64,000 bases of DNA, taken from NCBI GenBank assembly GCA_036362985.1, contig JAYGXS010000002.1, positions 15,938,761 to 16,002,760 of the forward strand, in the 5' to 3' direction. The translations under genes were made by a program, and so were the position numbers. Positions 36,577 through 47,935 of this stretch are shown piece after piece. Position 1 is the stretch's first letter, and every line of letters starts with the position of its first letter. The notes under the pieces are model-generated. The model saw only the letters and a list, made by a program, of their open reading frames with translations. It made no database searches and was not told where the DNA came from. Source of the stretch: Ligula intestinalis. Lineage: Eukaryota; Platyhelminthes; Cestoda; Diphyllobothriidea; Diphyllobothriidae.

Positions 36577-37868
36577 CTGCAAAAGAATGGGTCAAAAAGC
36601 ATAGCACTTGAAAGAGCCGGAGGATGTATAAAAAGTGCTTCCAGATTAACTATGATGGAATGCTATTCAAATAAGAGAAAAAACGTATCCAAAATGAAAG
36701 GCCTTTAAAAACTTACAATTAAGGGCTACAATGCAGACTGTTCAAAAGGTTTTGCTTGGGTGGATGCTTGCTTTCAAACCTACAGATCTGTTGAATGTGC
36801 CAACTGATTTCTTTACAACGGAAAGGACCGCAGCTTGCGTTAAATGATTTTATATTGAACTAAACACCATTTTAAAGCTGTAATTAGCAATTAATTAGGT
36901 GCAATTTTCACCCAAAATATACAAAGATATAAATCCGAGTTAACAACTCTGACACATCCTTGGATCTCTGCGCTGTCAGGTTAGTCAGATAATACGTTTT
37001 AATAGTTATTTTTTATGTAGAGTCTGCGCTTAGTTCGGTCCTAGTGCGTCTCATCGGGAAAATGAGAATCGACTATGAACAGCCGACTATCCACGATCAA
37101 GCCGCCACTTAGGAGCATAGACGGGAAGCAAGACACGAAAGACCTTATTAAGAACAAAAGTCAATCGTGATTTTGGTCGGCAAGTGTTGGTGATTATTGT
37201 TTCGTCAGCCCACTATATCATAAAGTTATCGGTGCCGTTGCATTTATGATGCAAAAATGGTCCAAAGGAGCCGGATGATGCATAAAAAGTGTTTCTAGAC
37301 TAACTGGGATAAAATGCTATCCAAAGAAGGAAAACCGTGTCACATTTGAGGCCTTCTGTATCTACAGTTTCAGTCACTACAATGCAATGGTAACTTTATC
37401 AGCATGTACAAAAAGCCCACTAAGTAGGTATTTACATTCAAACCTACAGTTTTAAATGCTCCAGTGGAAAGGACCATAGCTCGTATTAAATGATTTTATT
37501 TAAAAATGAGCGTCTTTTCAAAGCTGTACGCAGTAATTTAAAAGGTACAAGTGCCGCCTCTAAATATAAAAGGAAATAAACTTGATTTTTGACCTCCTGC
37601 GCAGTCCTGGATCACTGCGCTGTCAGTTGTGTCGGATAGTTAACTTTAACAGCTATTTTTATGTAAGATGTGCGCCTAACGTTGATTCTCATCAGAAAAA
37701 TTAGAATCGATTAAAAGTGATTTAACATGTTAATATTCCACTATCCACAGTTAATTCACTACTAAGGAGAAAAGACGGGAAGCGTGATTTGAAACACCTT
37801 ATTATGAGCAAAAGTCACTCCTTATCTTGGTCCGAAAGTATTGGTTAGTTTTGTTTAACTAGAGCCTA
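36541..37868. repeat. Two-copy tandem duplication spanning an exon edge
   Basis: Unit 1 (36541-about 37208) starts inside the PP2C-like exon and runs into the upstream intron. Unit 2 (about 37211-37868) repeats it in the same orientation. Both begin with ATCATAAAG or AGCATAAAG followed by TTATCGGTGCCGTTGCA. Both also share GGAGCCGG, ATAAAAAGTG, TAAATGATTTTAT, GACGGGAAGC and ACCTTATTA. The second copy keeps about 27 bases of exon sequence, but its acceptor has changed (CATCATAAATG in place of CTTTTGCAG), so it cannot work as an exon. Confidence 0.85.
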
Positions 37869-38117
37869 ACGCAACGTACCAGGTAATTTGCCTGGTGCAA
37901 TGGTCAAGAAACTAATGAACAACTTTTGCGCTTACGTATAGAAGGGATTAATAACTTATGAAGGCCCTCTTACAGTTTCATGATATCTTATATGCCACCG
38001 TCGATGATGAGCACAGAACAGTGGAAGGAGAACACAAACACTTCAATAAGCATATTATTGCTTTTAAGACTTAAGACTTTTTAAACTTTAACTTAGGTCA
38101 ATTATATTTTGCGTACC

Positions 38118-39427
38118 ATGGCTGGTTTGGAACTTTGCGGTGAAAAAATACGGCGGGAAGAGCTGGAGTAAGCAGCCAAAGGATCGACCAACATTTGATT
38201 GAGTAGGGCCATTGTTGACGGGAAATCCTCCTAAAGGTTATGCACACAATGTTAAAAATATATAAGATTCCTTCAAAAAATTGTTGGATATAAAGAGCGG
38301 TAGGTGGGCGCTCACCAATCGTTCCGTTATGTTTTGGGATTCGTTCCCGAGCCCAGCCAGCAGATGCTCAATTCGTAGCATGTTATGAGCAGAAATGCAC
38401 TACCGACAATGAGGAGGGAGAATAGAATGCTATTTCTGGTTTATTAGCCATCATAAGCCAGTCATACCAAACCCCGGACGTAGCCGCACTGGATGTTAAA
38501 ATCGGGAACCTTGTTATGCAAACCTCCAACCATTTTGCCGAGGGCTATCCCTGGAGTTGTCTATGGCTAGTTGATGACGGATAATAAGCCAGAAATGGAC
38601 ATTCCGCTCTTCTTTGTTTTTGTCGGTAGCACATAACGGTATCCGGCAGCTCTAACCTTTGCCTTAATTTAGATGACATTTCACCCCAGCAGAAAGTTGG
38701 TTATAGCGGGTTTATGAAACCATGAGCAGTAGCCAAAAAAACGAACTTATTTTGCGATAATTGTCTGTGTTGACACAACCCCAGATAGCACTGTTTGCAG
38801 AGACCGTCAGCGGTGGATGATGATTATAAAAGGAAGCCACAGCCAATAAAATAATCTGTTTTGGTCATACGTACGGTTTAACTGGTAAAATCCTCTAAAT
38901 TAGCTTATACTTACAGTCTCAGTAACTATATTGTTTGCATGTCAAGCTCCATCACAAAACTTTACTTATTAAACTTTGGAATGTTTAAAATTTCGGAGTA
39001 CGCTATGAAACGTGAAACATTTGGTTGATATACATAAAAGCAGAAAGTAGTTAGCCTGAAGTAGTAAATATGGTATGCATATAAGAGAGTGTACAGATCA
39101 AATATTTCAGTCTGGATTTATAATAACTAACATATCTTGTATTTTTGTGACAGGAATCATAAATAAATCAGCCACGCATATTCATGTGTTATATGCTGTT
39201 TTGCTTTCACTGAAAATTTGTTGAAACGAAGATTTAATGATGTAATTAACGAATGGAAACCGCAGTTTTCAACAAAAACCTTGATTAAAGTGATCGAAAA
39301 TTGGGCATCTACTAATAACTTTGGATATATTTCTGATAGTGAATATTTTGAATGGAGTCAACTCTTATTGAGGAAACTAATGTTAGATGAACCATTACAT
39401 GGCATGTTTGCAAAGGCTTATAAATAA
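38118..39427 (+). other. Possible two-exon small gene, weak evidence
   Basis: Exon 1 (38118-38167) would be MAGLELCGEKIRREEL plus two bases, ending at a GTAAGC donor. Exon 2 (39172-39427) follows AAATCAG and gives HAYSCVICCFAFTENLLKR, RFNDVINEWKPQFSTKTLI, KVIENWASTNNFGYISDSE and MLDEPLHGMFAKAYK. It ends at TAA within TATAAATAAAATTT, which holds an AATAAA. Phases agree, since two bases plus one make a Asp codon. The second piece looks like protein-coding sequence in spite of its AT content. The acceptor lacks a pyrimidine tract, and I recognise no family. Confidence 0.25.
38397..38632. repeat. Inverted repeat of about 60 bp arms
   Basis: ACTACCGACAATGAGG and GCTATTTCTGGTTTATTAGC (38397-38460) are complementary to GATAATAAGCCAGAAATGG and TTGTTTTTGTCGGTAGC (about 38570-38632), with about 110 bases between the arms. 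It is probably a small non-autonomous element or a pair of inverted tails. The sequence just upstream (38300-38360) has GGGATTCGTTCCCGAG, which looks like a tRNA B box. Confidence 0.55.
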
Positions 39428-40022
39428 AATTTAAATTGCATTTAGACAATAGCAGACTTCCAGAAAGGTGGGATTATATTTATCTCACAACAAACTTGAA
39501 CGAGGGTGAGTTTTCAACGAACGTTATGAACTCTAACCTAATCCCTGTCTTCATGCAGACTTTGTCGTGTAAAAAACAACAGTCATGACTGCAATCAGTC
39601 AATCTGTCAGAATCTCAATAAGGACTGTTTTCGGATAACTTATTAAGAGCACAACAGTGAGGAATAACAATTGGAAAGTACGCAATTAAAATTGACGCAG
39701 ATATCAAACATTAAAAAATTAATTAAAGTGAATAATTTTCAATTTTATTAGCACAATATGCTATTAATAATTCAATACCTTCCATTTTTATCAAGTAAAA
39801 CCTCGGAAACTCTACTAGTAGCCGCGCAAACCGACTGCGGTCAAGAAATTAAAACTTGTACTTCCTCTTAGAATATATTACTGGTGGAAGACAATTATAG
39901 AGATAGGCCAATCACGTCAATTTTACAAACATTTCTGAAGCATTATATTAGGAAAATTATGTACCAATATACCTTTCAATTTTAGGATGTCAAGATCTGC
40001 ATCGGGTTATGCTGAGTTGAAA

Positions 40023-40064
40023 TCACATCCTCACGGATATAATATTATATCCGTGAGGATGTGA
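40023..40064. repeat. Perfect 42 bp palindrome
   Basis: TCACATCCTCACGGATATAA is followed by T at 40043, and 40044-40064 is its exact reverse complement, so each arm is 21 bases with no spacer. It lies in AT-rich DNA with no nearby gene. The GC-containing halves make it unlikely to be simple AT chance. Confidence 0.95.
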
Positions 40065-42592
40065 AAATAATCTGAAATTAATTTCAATAATATTCAGTTA
40101 ACTCTCTTCGTAAAAGTTTAAAATAAAATAATATTTCGAAATTTCAAAAAGCACACGCTTTTAAAATTTTCGTGAGCACTGTGAAGATGAAATTTCATCA
40201 TGCAAATATCATTATAGTTAATATACAAATAGTTTATTTTTGTAAAATTTACGCATACTACACTTTTTATAGTACCGGTTAGCAGTGTTGATTAACTATG
40301 TTTGCAAGAAAATTTCACATTATACGAAACAATTGAACCAAGCTTATATAAAGAAACTACAACCCAAGGACAGCGACCTCACCAGCTACTTTGTGACCAT
40401 TATGTGTTGACAGCCCGCTCTGTAAATCTTTTTATAGATCCGCAAACATGAACATTTTGTTGGTAGATTTAAACAAACAGAAATAATTGCTAAGTATTTT
40501 GAAGGTTTTGTTCTCGTGTCAAATTGCATTTTCTTCATTATTGGTATTTTTATTGAAGCAATTTTTCCTAAACTTTTATTATGCACGTGTACATCGGTTG
40601 ACATAATGATAGGTCTAGCTGCCATCGTTTCTTCACGCGTAATTCAATTAAACCGTATACTTTTACAGTATAACTTACTATGTGATACACTCAGACTTGC
40701 AATTAGCTGAAGTTGAACTTCGTAGGAGGTTGAAAATTCACTGTCTATATTCATGTAATTTGTTAAGGAAAACTCTGCAGAGTTTATTCGCTTGCCCATT
40801 TTTATCGGTCTACATTTGGAGTACGATACCGAAAGCAGAATTAGTCAACTGATATGTCCACTACGTACTGTCCGGTGGGATATCCTTTTGTCTATTGTGA
40901 ATCTCCTTTTTTCCAAAAACTTCCTTCCCTATGCATATTAAACTTAAATGTCTGGTAGCCTCACTGTTGCGTATAGTGACCTGGGGCACAGTCTAACGCT
41001 ATAATATTCAAACGTCGCAGCTAATCAATTGCTTATTCTGATACGCTCATGTTTCACATATACGTGCAAAACAAGATAAATCGAGCCATCGCAAATGAAA
41101 GAACGCAACGCTCATACTGCTCAACAGATGGCGTACTCAAAGGTTCCTGCCTATTGCATTCGATAAATTGAACTGATATAAACTACCTAAGTACGAAAAT
41201 CTACCCTTGTATACAAAAAACATGAGTGCGTTTATCCCTTTATTACATGATTGGAAATAACGGCGTACAACCGCGTTGCCTCGATAGATCAATGTCCATA
41301 TTTTCCGTGACAGGTCATCGTCCGCACTGAAGTTCCAACAACACCCAAGTTTCTATTTACCAGTAAGAATAAATAAGGAATAAATGCAGGGTGTTGGAGA
41401 ACCCTACGCGTAGCTTTATAAGTGTAAACGCTCACTTTTCTCGTTAAAAAAAGATAATCATGGAGTAGATGTTTATTCAGTGTCCATTTACATATATAGA
41501 CGAATCCAGCTTGGACACCAGTGTGATAAATTTGGCAGGATGCGACGTCGACGTAGAATATTTTACGCAGATCTCGCCAAATGGGATGTGGCATGAGAGC
41601 TTATTTGAGCAGCAGAAATAAGGAATGTCGCTAGACCTCATTTCACGGATTGATTGATGGCCAACAGATCCAGATATGAATATGCAAAAGGCTAAGTTCA
41701 GCTCTAAATCCTTCCAGCCTCATACTTTTTGGATCATTATTTTCCATTCGTAGTGTACAAAAAAGCGCATTGTAATGTCAACCAACATTCAGGAGTGAAA
41801 TAAACCATGTACATTTATTCGCCATTGGTTTGGAACATAGACGAACCTCGATTCAAGTGGTTGTTTCAGTGAATCAAATTTTAATGGCCCATTCTGTTTT
41901 CAGTATATGTGAACGACTGCCTTGACTGCGCAACATGTGAGAAAGTAATATTTGCAGATGATCTGTAGATGGGGAATTCCATCGAAAACTCGGAGGATGG
42001 GCAGGGCTTAAAAATAACTTGCAACAATTGGTGTGATAAGTGGCTACCGCATTTCGATTTCAACAAATGCTAAGCCACTTGCTAACGGTCTGGTTGCGAA
42101 AAAGAGATACCATTTGAATATCGAAAGCCACCAACTCGGGCAAGTGAACGAAAAAAATGTATCTATGTGCATCTATTATGCACTCTTAAACCTTCAACTT
42201 GCTGTGCTGAAACCGAAAAGGAGGCTACGGGTATCCTAGGAGAGATCAGAAGATCCTTCCTGTATCTTGACGCGGAGCGCTTAGGACGATTATTTGAAAC
42301 CTTTGTTGCTCTGGATGAAACAAAGCTCCCTTGAAACACCAGCCCCTCTGGGCCCCGCTATGCCCCGTGGGGCTCAGGCAGGGCATTTCATAACTTTGGC
42401 CCCGGTTGGCCCCACCGTGGACAGGTTTTTGCAGATGGGCGCCTGCTTTCGCTAAATTGGCCATTTAATTTGGCAATCGAACAAGTGGCAAGACAGCCAG
42501 CTGTAGCAGCTCATTGAACATAAAACTCAAGTCGTAAATGAATGATGGTGGATAATTTATTGTCCGATGAAATAATTTTTTACAGAAATTAA

Positions 42593-42646
42593 TTATCCTT
42601 TCCACGTGATATCGGCAGGAGAGCTTTCATTGTCCGTATCGGGCTC
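42593..42646 (-). CDS. Possible terminal exon with poly(A) signal, unknown gene
   Basis: The acceptor is TATACTTTAG|GAGCCC (42646). It encodes EPDTDNESSPADITWKG and TAA (42595-42593). AATAAA lies 32 bases past the stop on the minus strand (42561-42556). It enters in phase 0, which is how the exon at 42785-42879 leaves. The short acidic tail gives no family. It sits inside the insert that splits a LINE, so it may be cargo of a mobile element or a displaced gene 3' end. Confidence 0.45.
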   Translation of the reverse strand, partial: EPDTDNESSPADITWKG

Positions 42647-42784
42647 CTAAAGTATAAACAAAACCGCTTGTTACATATATTTCTATAACAGATGGTAAAT
42701 CTGGATGAAAATGCAGAAGTAAAACCCATTTATTTATCCGTACAGGTAATAACTATTTAAACTAATTTTTTTAAATGCACTCAC

Positions 42785-42879
42785 ATTTTCATGGCCATCC
42801 CATATACATAGCGCATATGCATCAGATGTGCTAGGTTGTGCTTCATCACCGCATGTAGACGTAGCACAGGCATCGGAAT
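42785..42879 (-). CDS. Possible penultimate exon, unknown gene
   Basis: Splice sites are strong: acceptor TTACCACTCAG|ATTCC (42879) and donor GAAAAT|GTGAGT (42785). In the frame compatible with the next exon (two bases, then 31 codons) it reads SDACATSTCGDEAQPSTSD then AYALCIWDGHEN. The preceding exon should end in phase 1. I did not find it upstream, where C-rich repeats and a palindrome intervene. Another frame is also open but would not fit the following exon. Confidence 0.45.
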
Positions 42880-43124
42880 CTGAGTGGTAATTTTATGATA
42901 ACTTAAAGGCGTCAGTTTACATGGATGCCGAAATATACCTATATAAACCAAACCATTTATTAAGCTTATTCAATTTTCTCCCAAAGGTAAATGTATTCAG
43001 TAAATATTATGTATTTTGGATAAGTTTGCTTCAATAATCAATAAAATACACGTAGAGAAACCCTATATGGCCTCAGCACTCTTCTGGATAATTTTCCATT
43101 TTGGCTCACGAGCTGCGGCCACTG

Positions 43125-43156
43125 AATATTCATGGTAGTTGACTACCATGAATATT
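43125..43156. repeat. Near-perfect palindrome, 15 bp arms
   Basis: AATATTCATGGTAGT (43125-43139) and ACTACCATGAATATT (43142-43156) are exact inverted complements separated by TG. It lies within the insert that splits the LINE, directly before a C-rich patch. Confidence 0.95.
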
Positions 43157-45467
43157 AACGGGGCCGATCCCCACCTGGCCCACTCAGAGCCCCTTCCCTC
43201 ACCATAATTAATAAAATTAGCTTAAAGATCAACTATATCCACCGAATCTTATAAATTTTGGTTTTATTTTCTTCTCCGATCCCTCAAGTATACAGATGTA
43301 CCGCCGGGCTAGGAATATCGCGATAATAGGCGTCCCCTGCAAACTTTTTGTATGGGGGGCCAGCCGGTGTCAAAGTGATGACTTGCCCCACATGAGTTCC
43401 TCCTGAGCCCCGCCTGAGCCCCCTCTTGCCCCGCCTGAGTCCCAGCATGCCCCATATACCATATTTACTGAAATAAGCTTCAAAATCACTTCTTTCTACC
43501 AAATATAATAAATTTTGGATCACTTTTCTTCTTTGATCCCTCAAATATACAGATGCTCACCAGGAAATAACTTCTGGAATAGTAATTGGCCTTAATTAAA
43601 TTCTGACGTGGCAGTCCCCGCCTGGCCCTTCCTGAGCCCCTTCTAAGCCGGCGGGGCCGCGTGTTTCAAGAACTGGCAGCGCTGGAGAATTTTCAACGAA
43701 GGGTGATCAAATTAGTCAGTGGCTTAGAAGTTCTAACATATGACGGTTTACTAGAAAGTTTCAAACGTCCCCCTCTCTATTTTAGGCAATACAGAGGAGC
43801 TGTGATCATGGTATTCAAACTCGTCAAGGAAGCAGACTGTGTTCTTCAGATGACTCATATCTTTGAATTGAAGAAACAGCAATTATCATAGGTCATCTAT
43901 ACAAACTCAAGAAGCAACATGTCAAACACCACGTACGGACCAACTTCTCCCACCGGGTCATGGAAGATGAGAGCAAACTTCCTTCCTTGCTAAAAGCGTT
44001 GACACATTTAAAAGAACGATCGATCATCCTTTATTTGCTGGTCATATATCTGGTAGACAACAACGATATAAATAATGTACATAGATGGATTTGAAACATA
44101 TCCACGATTTGGTAGAGTATATCGATATAGAGTAAGTATTGAGAGTGCCTTTCTGGTGCTAACAAGTATATATTCAAAATCTTTGAATGGGGTTTTCAAG
44201 GCTCTGCCTTTCCCTTATGTATACTAAATTATATACTGAAATATAATCACTCTACATGTAAGCACCAGAGACGAAATTTAAATCATGATTTACTGTTACG
44301 TAGATATCCAAGAAATCAATAGTTTAGGGCAATTAACATGGTCATGAAAGGGAGAATGTAATTATGACATGTTTGTAGCCTATTTGCAAATTCATCCTGT
44401 ATATGCTACACGCATGCACAGTCATCATTCTTTTCTACAGCTATCCACTAGGATGGAAGTTTAGCTACACTCCGTACCGGTAGTCAAATGCAATATTTAT
44501 TCAAAACTTTCTCACTTTCTTGCTCAAAATCTTTTTTTTTGCAGTAGAGACGTGAATGTGTGCTGTGCTTGATACATTCCAAAATAGATATTTCGCTAAA
44601 TGCAAATAATTCAGTAAGCTTTCACGGTTGCCTTTGCACATTAAAATCCGGAATTTATATCCCTATTTTTTTCGTGTGCAATATAGACACGAGGTTACTC
44701 CGTTTAAGGAACCAAAGTTGAGTCTGGAATGCACAACTAGGCAAAGCGTTGCTTGAAGTGGAGTAATTGAAGTGATTTTCTAGTGTTCTGCGGGTGAAGT
44801 CGACTCAGAGAAATGGGAGTCGATGAAAATCCTTCATTAAAACCACAGCAGTTAAACTGTTTCTTCCCTTCACCAAATTTCCTACTTTTCGGCCTTTTTT
44901 CTAGTAAGTTGTTCTCCCCGTTTTTAACACTGACTGTGCCATATTTGTAGTCTACTATTCCAACGCATATTGAATTCTTGTTGTATTTAAATCTATCGAG
45001 TGGTTTGATAAGAAGTATGTTTGACACCAACGAACGGAATAATGCCCAAGTAAATAACAGTCGTACATCCGACGAGCAGCCACCAAGGACCGAACCTAAG
45101 GAGTCCCGTAATAGTGGAAAAACTTGTAGAGGAAGGGACCTGCCTACGAAAATTCAGCAGTTAATGCAGTGTTTATTGTCAAACTTAAGGAAATAACTTG
45201 ACTTCCCTGAATTTAAAGTAGTACTACTGATCAAAATTACATATAGAGATGTGGGTTGCCTTATTGTTTCTTAAGCTTATGTTTACATACATCCTACGAT
45301 TGAAAGTTGACCTTAACCTTGACCGTGGTTGGTTCAAATTTTGAGAAAACGTGGAAGGTTTCTAAACATCGATCTATTTACAAGAAGAAATGCTTTTAGT
45401 CTTTGTATTTATCATACAAATCTTCGTTATTAGATCTTTTTTATTTGGAATCCACTAATTTCTCAAA

Positions 45468-45620
45468 ATGGCGAATTATACTAAATGTCCGCAATGCAAA
45501 TGCAATGTCACACGTCGGACGAAAGCCATCCAGTGCCAAGGCTGTTCCAGCTGGTTCCACATTGCTTGTTTAGCAGTGACCGCCAAACCGTACGAAGTTC
45601 TCAAAGAATTCGATGTTTAA
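45468..45620 (+). pseudogene. LINE ORF1 start with PHD-like zinc finger
   Basis: ATG at 45468 opens MANYTKCPQCKCNVTRRTKA, then IQCQGCSSWFHIACLAVTA and a stop after EFDV. The cysteines and histidine (CxxC...CxxC....HxxC) fit a PHD-like finger, as found in ORF1 of CR1 elements. The stop is premature, since ORF1-like sequence continues downstream in other frames to about 47000. Confidence 0.6.
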
Positions 45621-46319
45621 TTTTTTGTCATCTTTTGTGAGTCATGTAGAACCCAATCTGCAATCCATTATTCCATTATCCATGGCGGCACAGTTCAAAC
45701 AGTTGTGGACGAGGAGACAGTTCTACCTATTATAGCCCCTTTAGCTGCAGATTGTGCATCTCGAGATTCTGTTGGCCGGGGTGACATGACATGTTCCTCT
45801 TCGCCTTTTGTTCCTGTAACCAAAAAGCCCACGAGGTCTAGACGACAGATAGCAACCAACCTGCCCGCGCCTGTTCCCGCTCCCGACACGATTCTAGAGC
45901 AGACCCCATAAAAAAGTGTGCCAAAGCGCACGAGCCCCCCGGTTGTTGCTGCAGCTCCCACATCTATGTCGGTGAAACGACCAACTGCTGAAGTGAGACA
46001 ACGTGAAAGGTGTCTGATCATGTTCATCGTTCCTGACCATCCGCGAGCATGTCCTCCTACGGAAAACCAACTTCCTAAGCACTGAGGACAGTGCTTCCGA
46101 CGAAGAGGGACCTGTGTAACGATCCCAGGAAACTGAATGGGTTTGTTCGACTGAGGTGCGACTTGTTTACGCGCGAACCTGGGATGACGATGTGAAGCTC
46201 GTGAGTGAGTGAAAATGACCGGTGTCCCTTCCTTTCAACTGCCGACCCTTCCCGCAGTCCCAGAATTAGCTCTATAAGGCGTTCTATACAGGCTCTCCTG
46301 TTTCCAACTGGCTCTCATC

Positions 46320-47267
46320 GTGCCTCCCCACAACTGGCTGAAACTATGCCCATCCAACGACTCCGGCTTCCAATCCTCTACCTGCAGTTGCAACGTGCTC
46401 TGTGCTCCCCACCGGTTATGTAGCTTGTTTGACAGTAACACTCTCTATCCAGACGCGGTAACTTGTCCTCATGTACACCCCCTTTCCCCTAGATATTCTC
46501 CCCCTATTGCTCTTAGTACATGCTTAACCTTCTTCACAGACTTACCGTCTTCTATCGTATGCATGCGTTGTGACGACTTTGACAGTTGCGTTCAGACCTG
46601 CCTTAGACCGTACTTACCACCGGCATTCGACGTTACGCAGTGTATACCGGCTATCCTACAACCTCGACCCCAACAGGAGGCCACCTCTCGATTAAACTTT
46701 GACAAAGTTGCAATCGATCCCATTTTGCAAAAGCTGTTGGAGAATGCTGGTGAGGAAATCGCGGTTAACCAAATGATTCGACTCGGTGCCAAATCAGAAA
46801 GCCGCCCATGTCCGCTAAAGCTCATATTCGAATCATCTGTGATTGCTAAAAAAAGGCTGTCAAGATGTTATAAGCTCAAGGGCCTACCAGTATCAGTAAA
46901 ACCCGACCTCTCACCCGAAGATCGGGAAAAACGCCTCACGGCCGTCCTAAGAGCTAAAGCGTCGGACACCCACCGGCGGAATGGACTTGATAATCCGAAA
47001 TTTTTGGGTTATGAGGAGACGCCGTCTCCTAACTGCCCCATTGATCGTGAGGTTGTTAGACAACTCAGTCGAACAACCTCCCCAATCGGTTTAATCAATG
47101 CCAGAATCTTGCTTCCCAAGCTCGCCAAGCTCTCCCATTGGGTAAACAACCAAGGGCCGTTCTTCTTTGGAATTACGGAAACCTGGCTCCATCCTGTTAT
47201 TGGTGACGCTGAAGTTCATATTCCTGGCTACAACGTTTACCGAACTGATAGAGCCGGTCCTGCGTAG
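46320..47267 (+). pseudogene. LINE ORF1 end and start of APE endonuclease
   Basis: The 315-codon frame contains CMRCDDFDSCVQTCLRPYL, IAKKRLSRCYKLKGLPVSV and KPDLSPEDREKRLTAVLRA, the basic RNA-binding type of ORF1 end. After it, SPIGLINARILLPKLAKLSH and FFFGITETWLHPVIGDAEVH open the endonuclease domain (ITETW box). A TAG at 47265-47267 interrupts it, and the same frame continues with GGVALYVRQDLQSK. ORF1 and ORF2 seem fused in this copy, probably through loss of the ORF1 stop. Confidence 0.7.
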
Positions 47268-47741
47268 GGCGGGGTCGCATTGTACGTGAGACAGGACCTT
47301 CAAAGCAAGGTTATCCGAAGCCTTGGAGGTGAAGGCCTCGTTGAACAACTCTGGGTGTCAGTCTCCAGCTCCCGCAAATCACTTGTAATGGTGGGTGTTG
47401 TGTATAGGAGTCCAAGCACTACGTATCTGGACAGACTCGACACGTTCGCTGAATATGCATCATCTTCTCATGTTTGTAGTTTAGGCGACTTTAACCTTAC
47501 TTCGGTTAATAAGTCTATGGCACCCCCAGTATCCACATCTCCAAACTGTCTAAACAACGCCTTTCTTGATGTTGTTTCGGTCACTGGTCTTGTGCATCAT
47601 GTCCTGTCGCCTACGTGGATATCAGCTTCTTCTTTGGATTTAATCTTAACTAACGAGCATGATGAAGTTTCGAATGTCACCATCTCAAACCCACTGGCCA
47701 TTGGTCATCATTGCATCGTTTCCTCGTACTATCTGTTTTAA
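47268..47741 (+). pseudogene. LINE APE endonuclease, second part
   Basis: The same frame as the preceding part continues after the stop. GGVALYVRQDL, VMVGVVYRSPS, CSLGDFNLTSV and LIGH-type IGHHCIV correspond to the endonuclease boxes GGV, YRPP, GDFN and DH. The final catalytic motif reads LAIGHHCIV where SDH is usual, so the catalytic Asp is lost. Confidence 0.7.
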
Positions 47742-47935
47742 CGACCAACAGTTGGACCCCGGAGACCACCACGGCCAAATGTTTGGCGTACGGTCTTTAA
47801 CGGCATGCGTCAAGCTGCTCCACTTTTACTATGGGAGGTGCCTACCGCTGCCTCTGTAGAGGAAAAATGGGCACTGTTGAAATCTAAAGTTACTGCACTT
47901 GTCCTGGACCGAACCAGTGGTTGGATTCAAGAGTA

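Larger units (their letters stand above)
42246..43660. repeat. GC-skewed, tandemly repeated insert sequence
   Basis: C-rich patches of the type GCCCCGCCTGAGCCCC occur at 42330-42425, 43160-43200, 43375-43450 and 43605-43655. Two diverged units about 245 bp apart (near 43170-43305 and 43420-43555) share ATAATAAATTTTGG or TTATAAATTTTGG, TTTTCTTCT, GATCCCTCAA, TATACAGATG and the C-rich head. They separate the two halves of the dead LINE. Confidence 0.65.
41860..44062 (+). mobile_element. CR1-like LINE split by a 1.3 kb insert
   Basis: The left part (41860-42310) reads PILFSVYVNDCLDCATCEK then VIFADDL, the RT palm with its catalytic FADD box. After frame changes it gives NNWCDKWLPHFDFNKC, YHLNIESHQLGQVNEKN, LKPST and ILGEIRRSF, LYLDAE, RLFETFV. 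The right part (43655-44062) begins FQELAALENFQRRVIKLV, SGLEVLTYDGLLESF, then FRQYRGAVIMVFKLVKEADC and later FSHRVMEDESKLPS. In related LINEs these two parts are separated by only about 17 residues, so a segment of some 1.3 kb (about 42320-43650) was inserted with a small loss. Both parts are frameshifted and dead. Confidence 0.75.

Noticed and set aside
44737..45196. Two overlapping frames on opposite strands, both hydrophilic
   Set aside because: They overlap each other, lack splice sites and known motifs, and cannot both be real. I could not choose.
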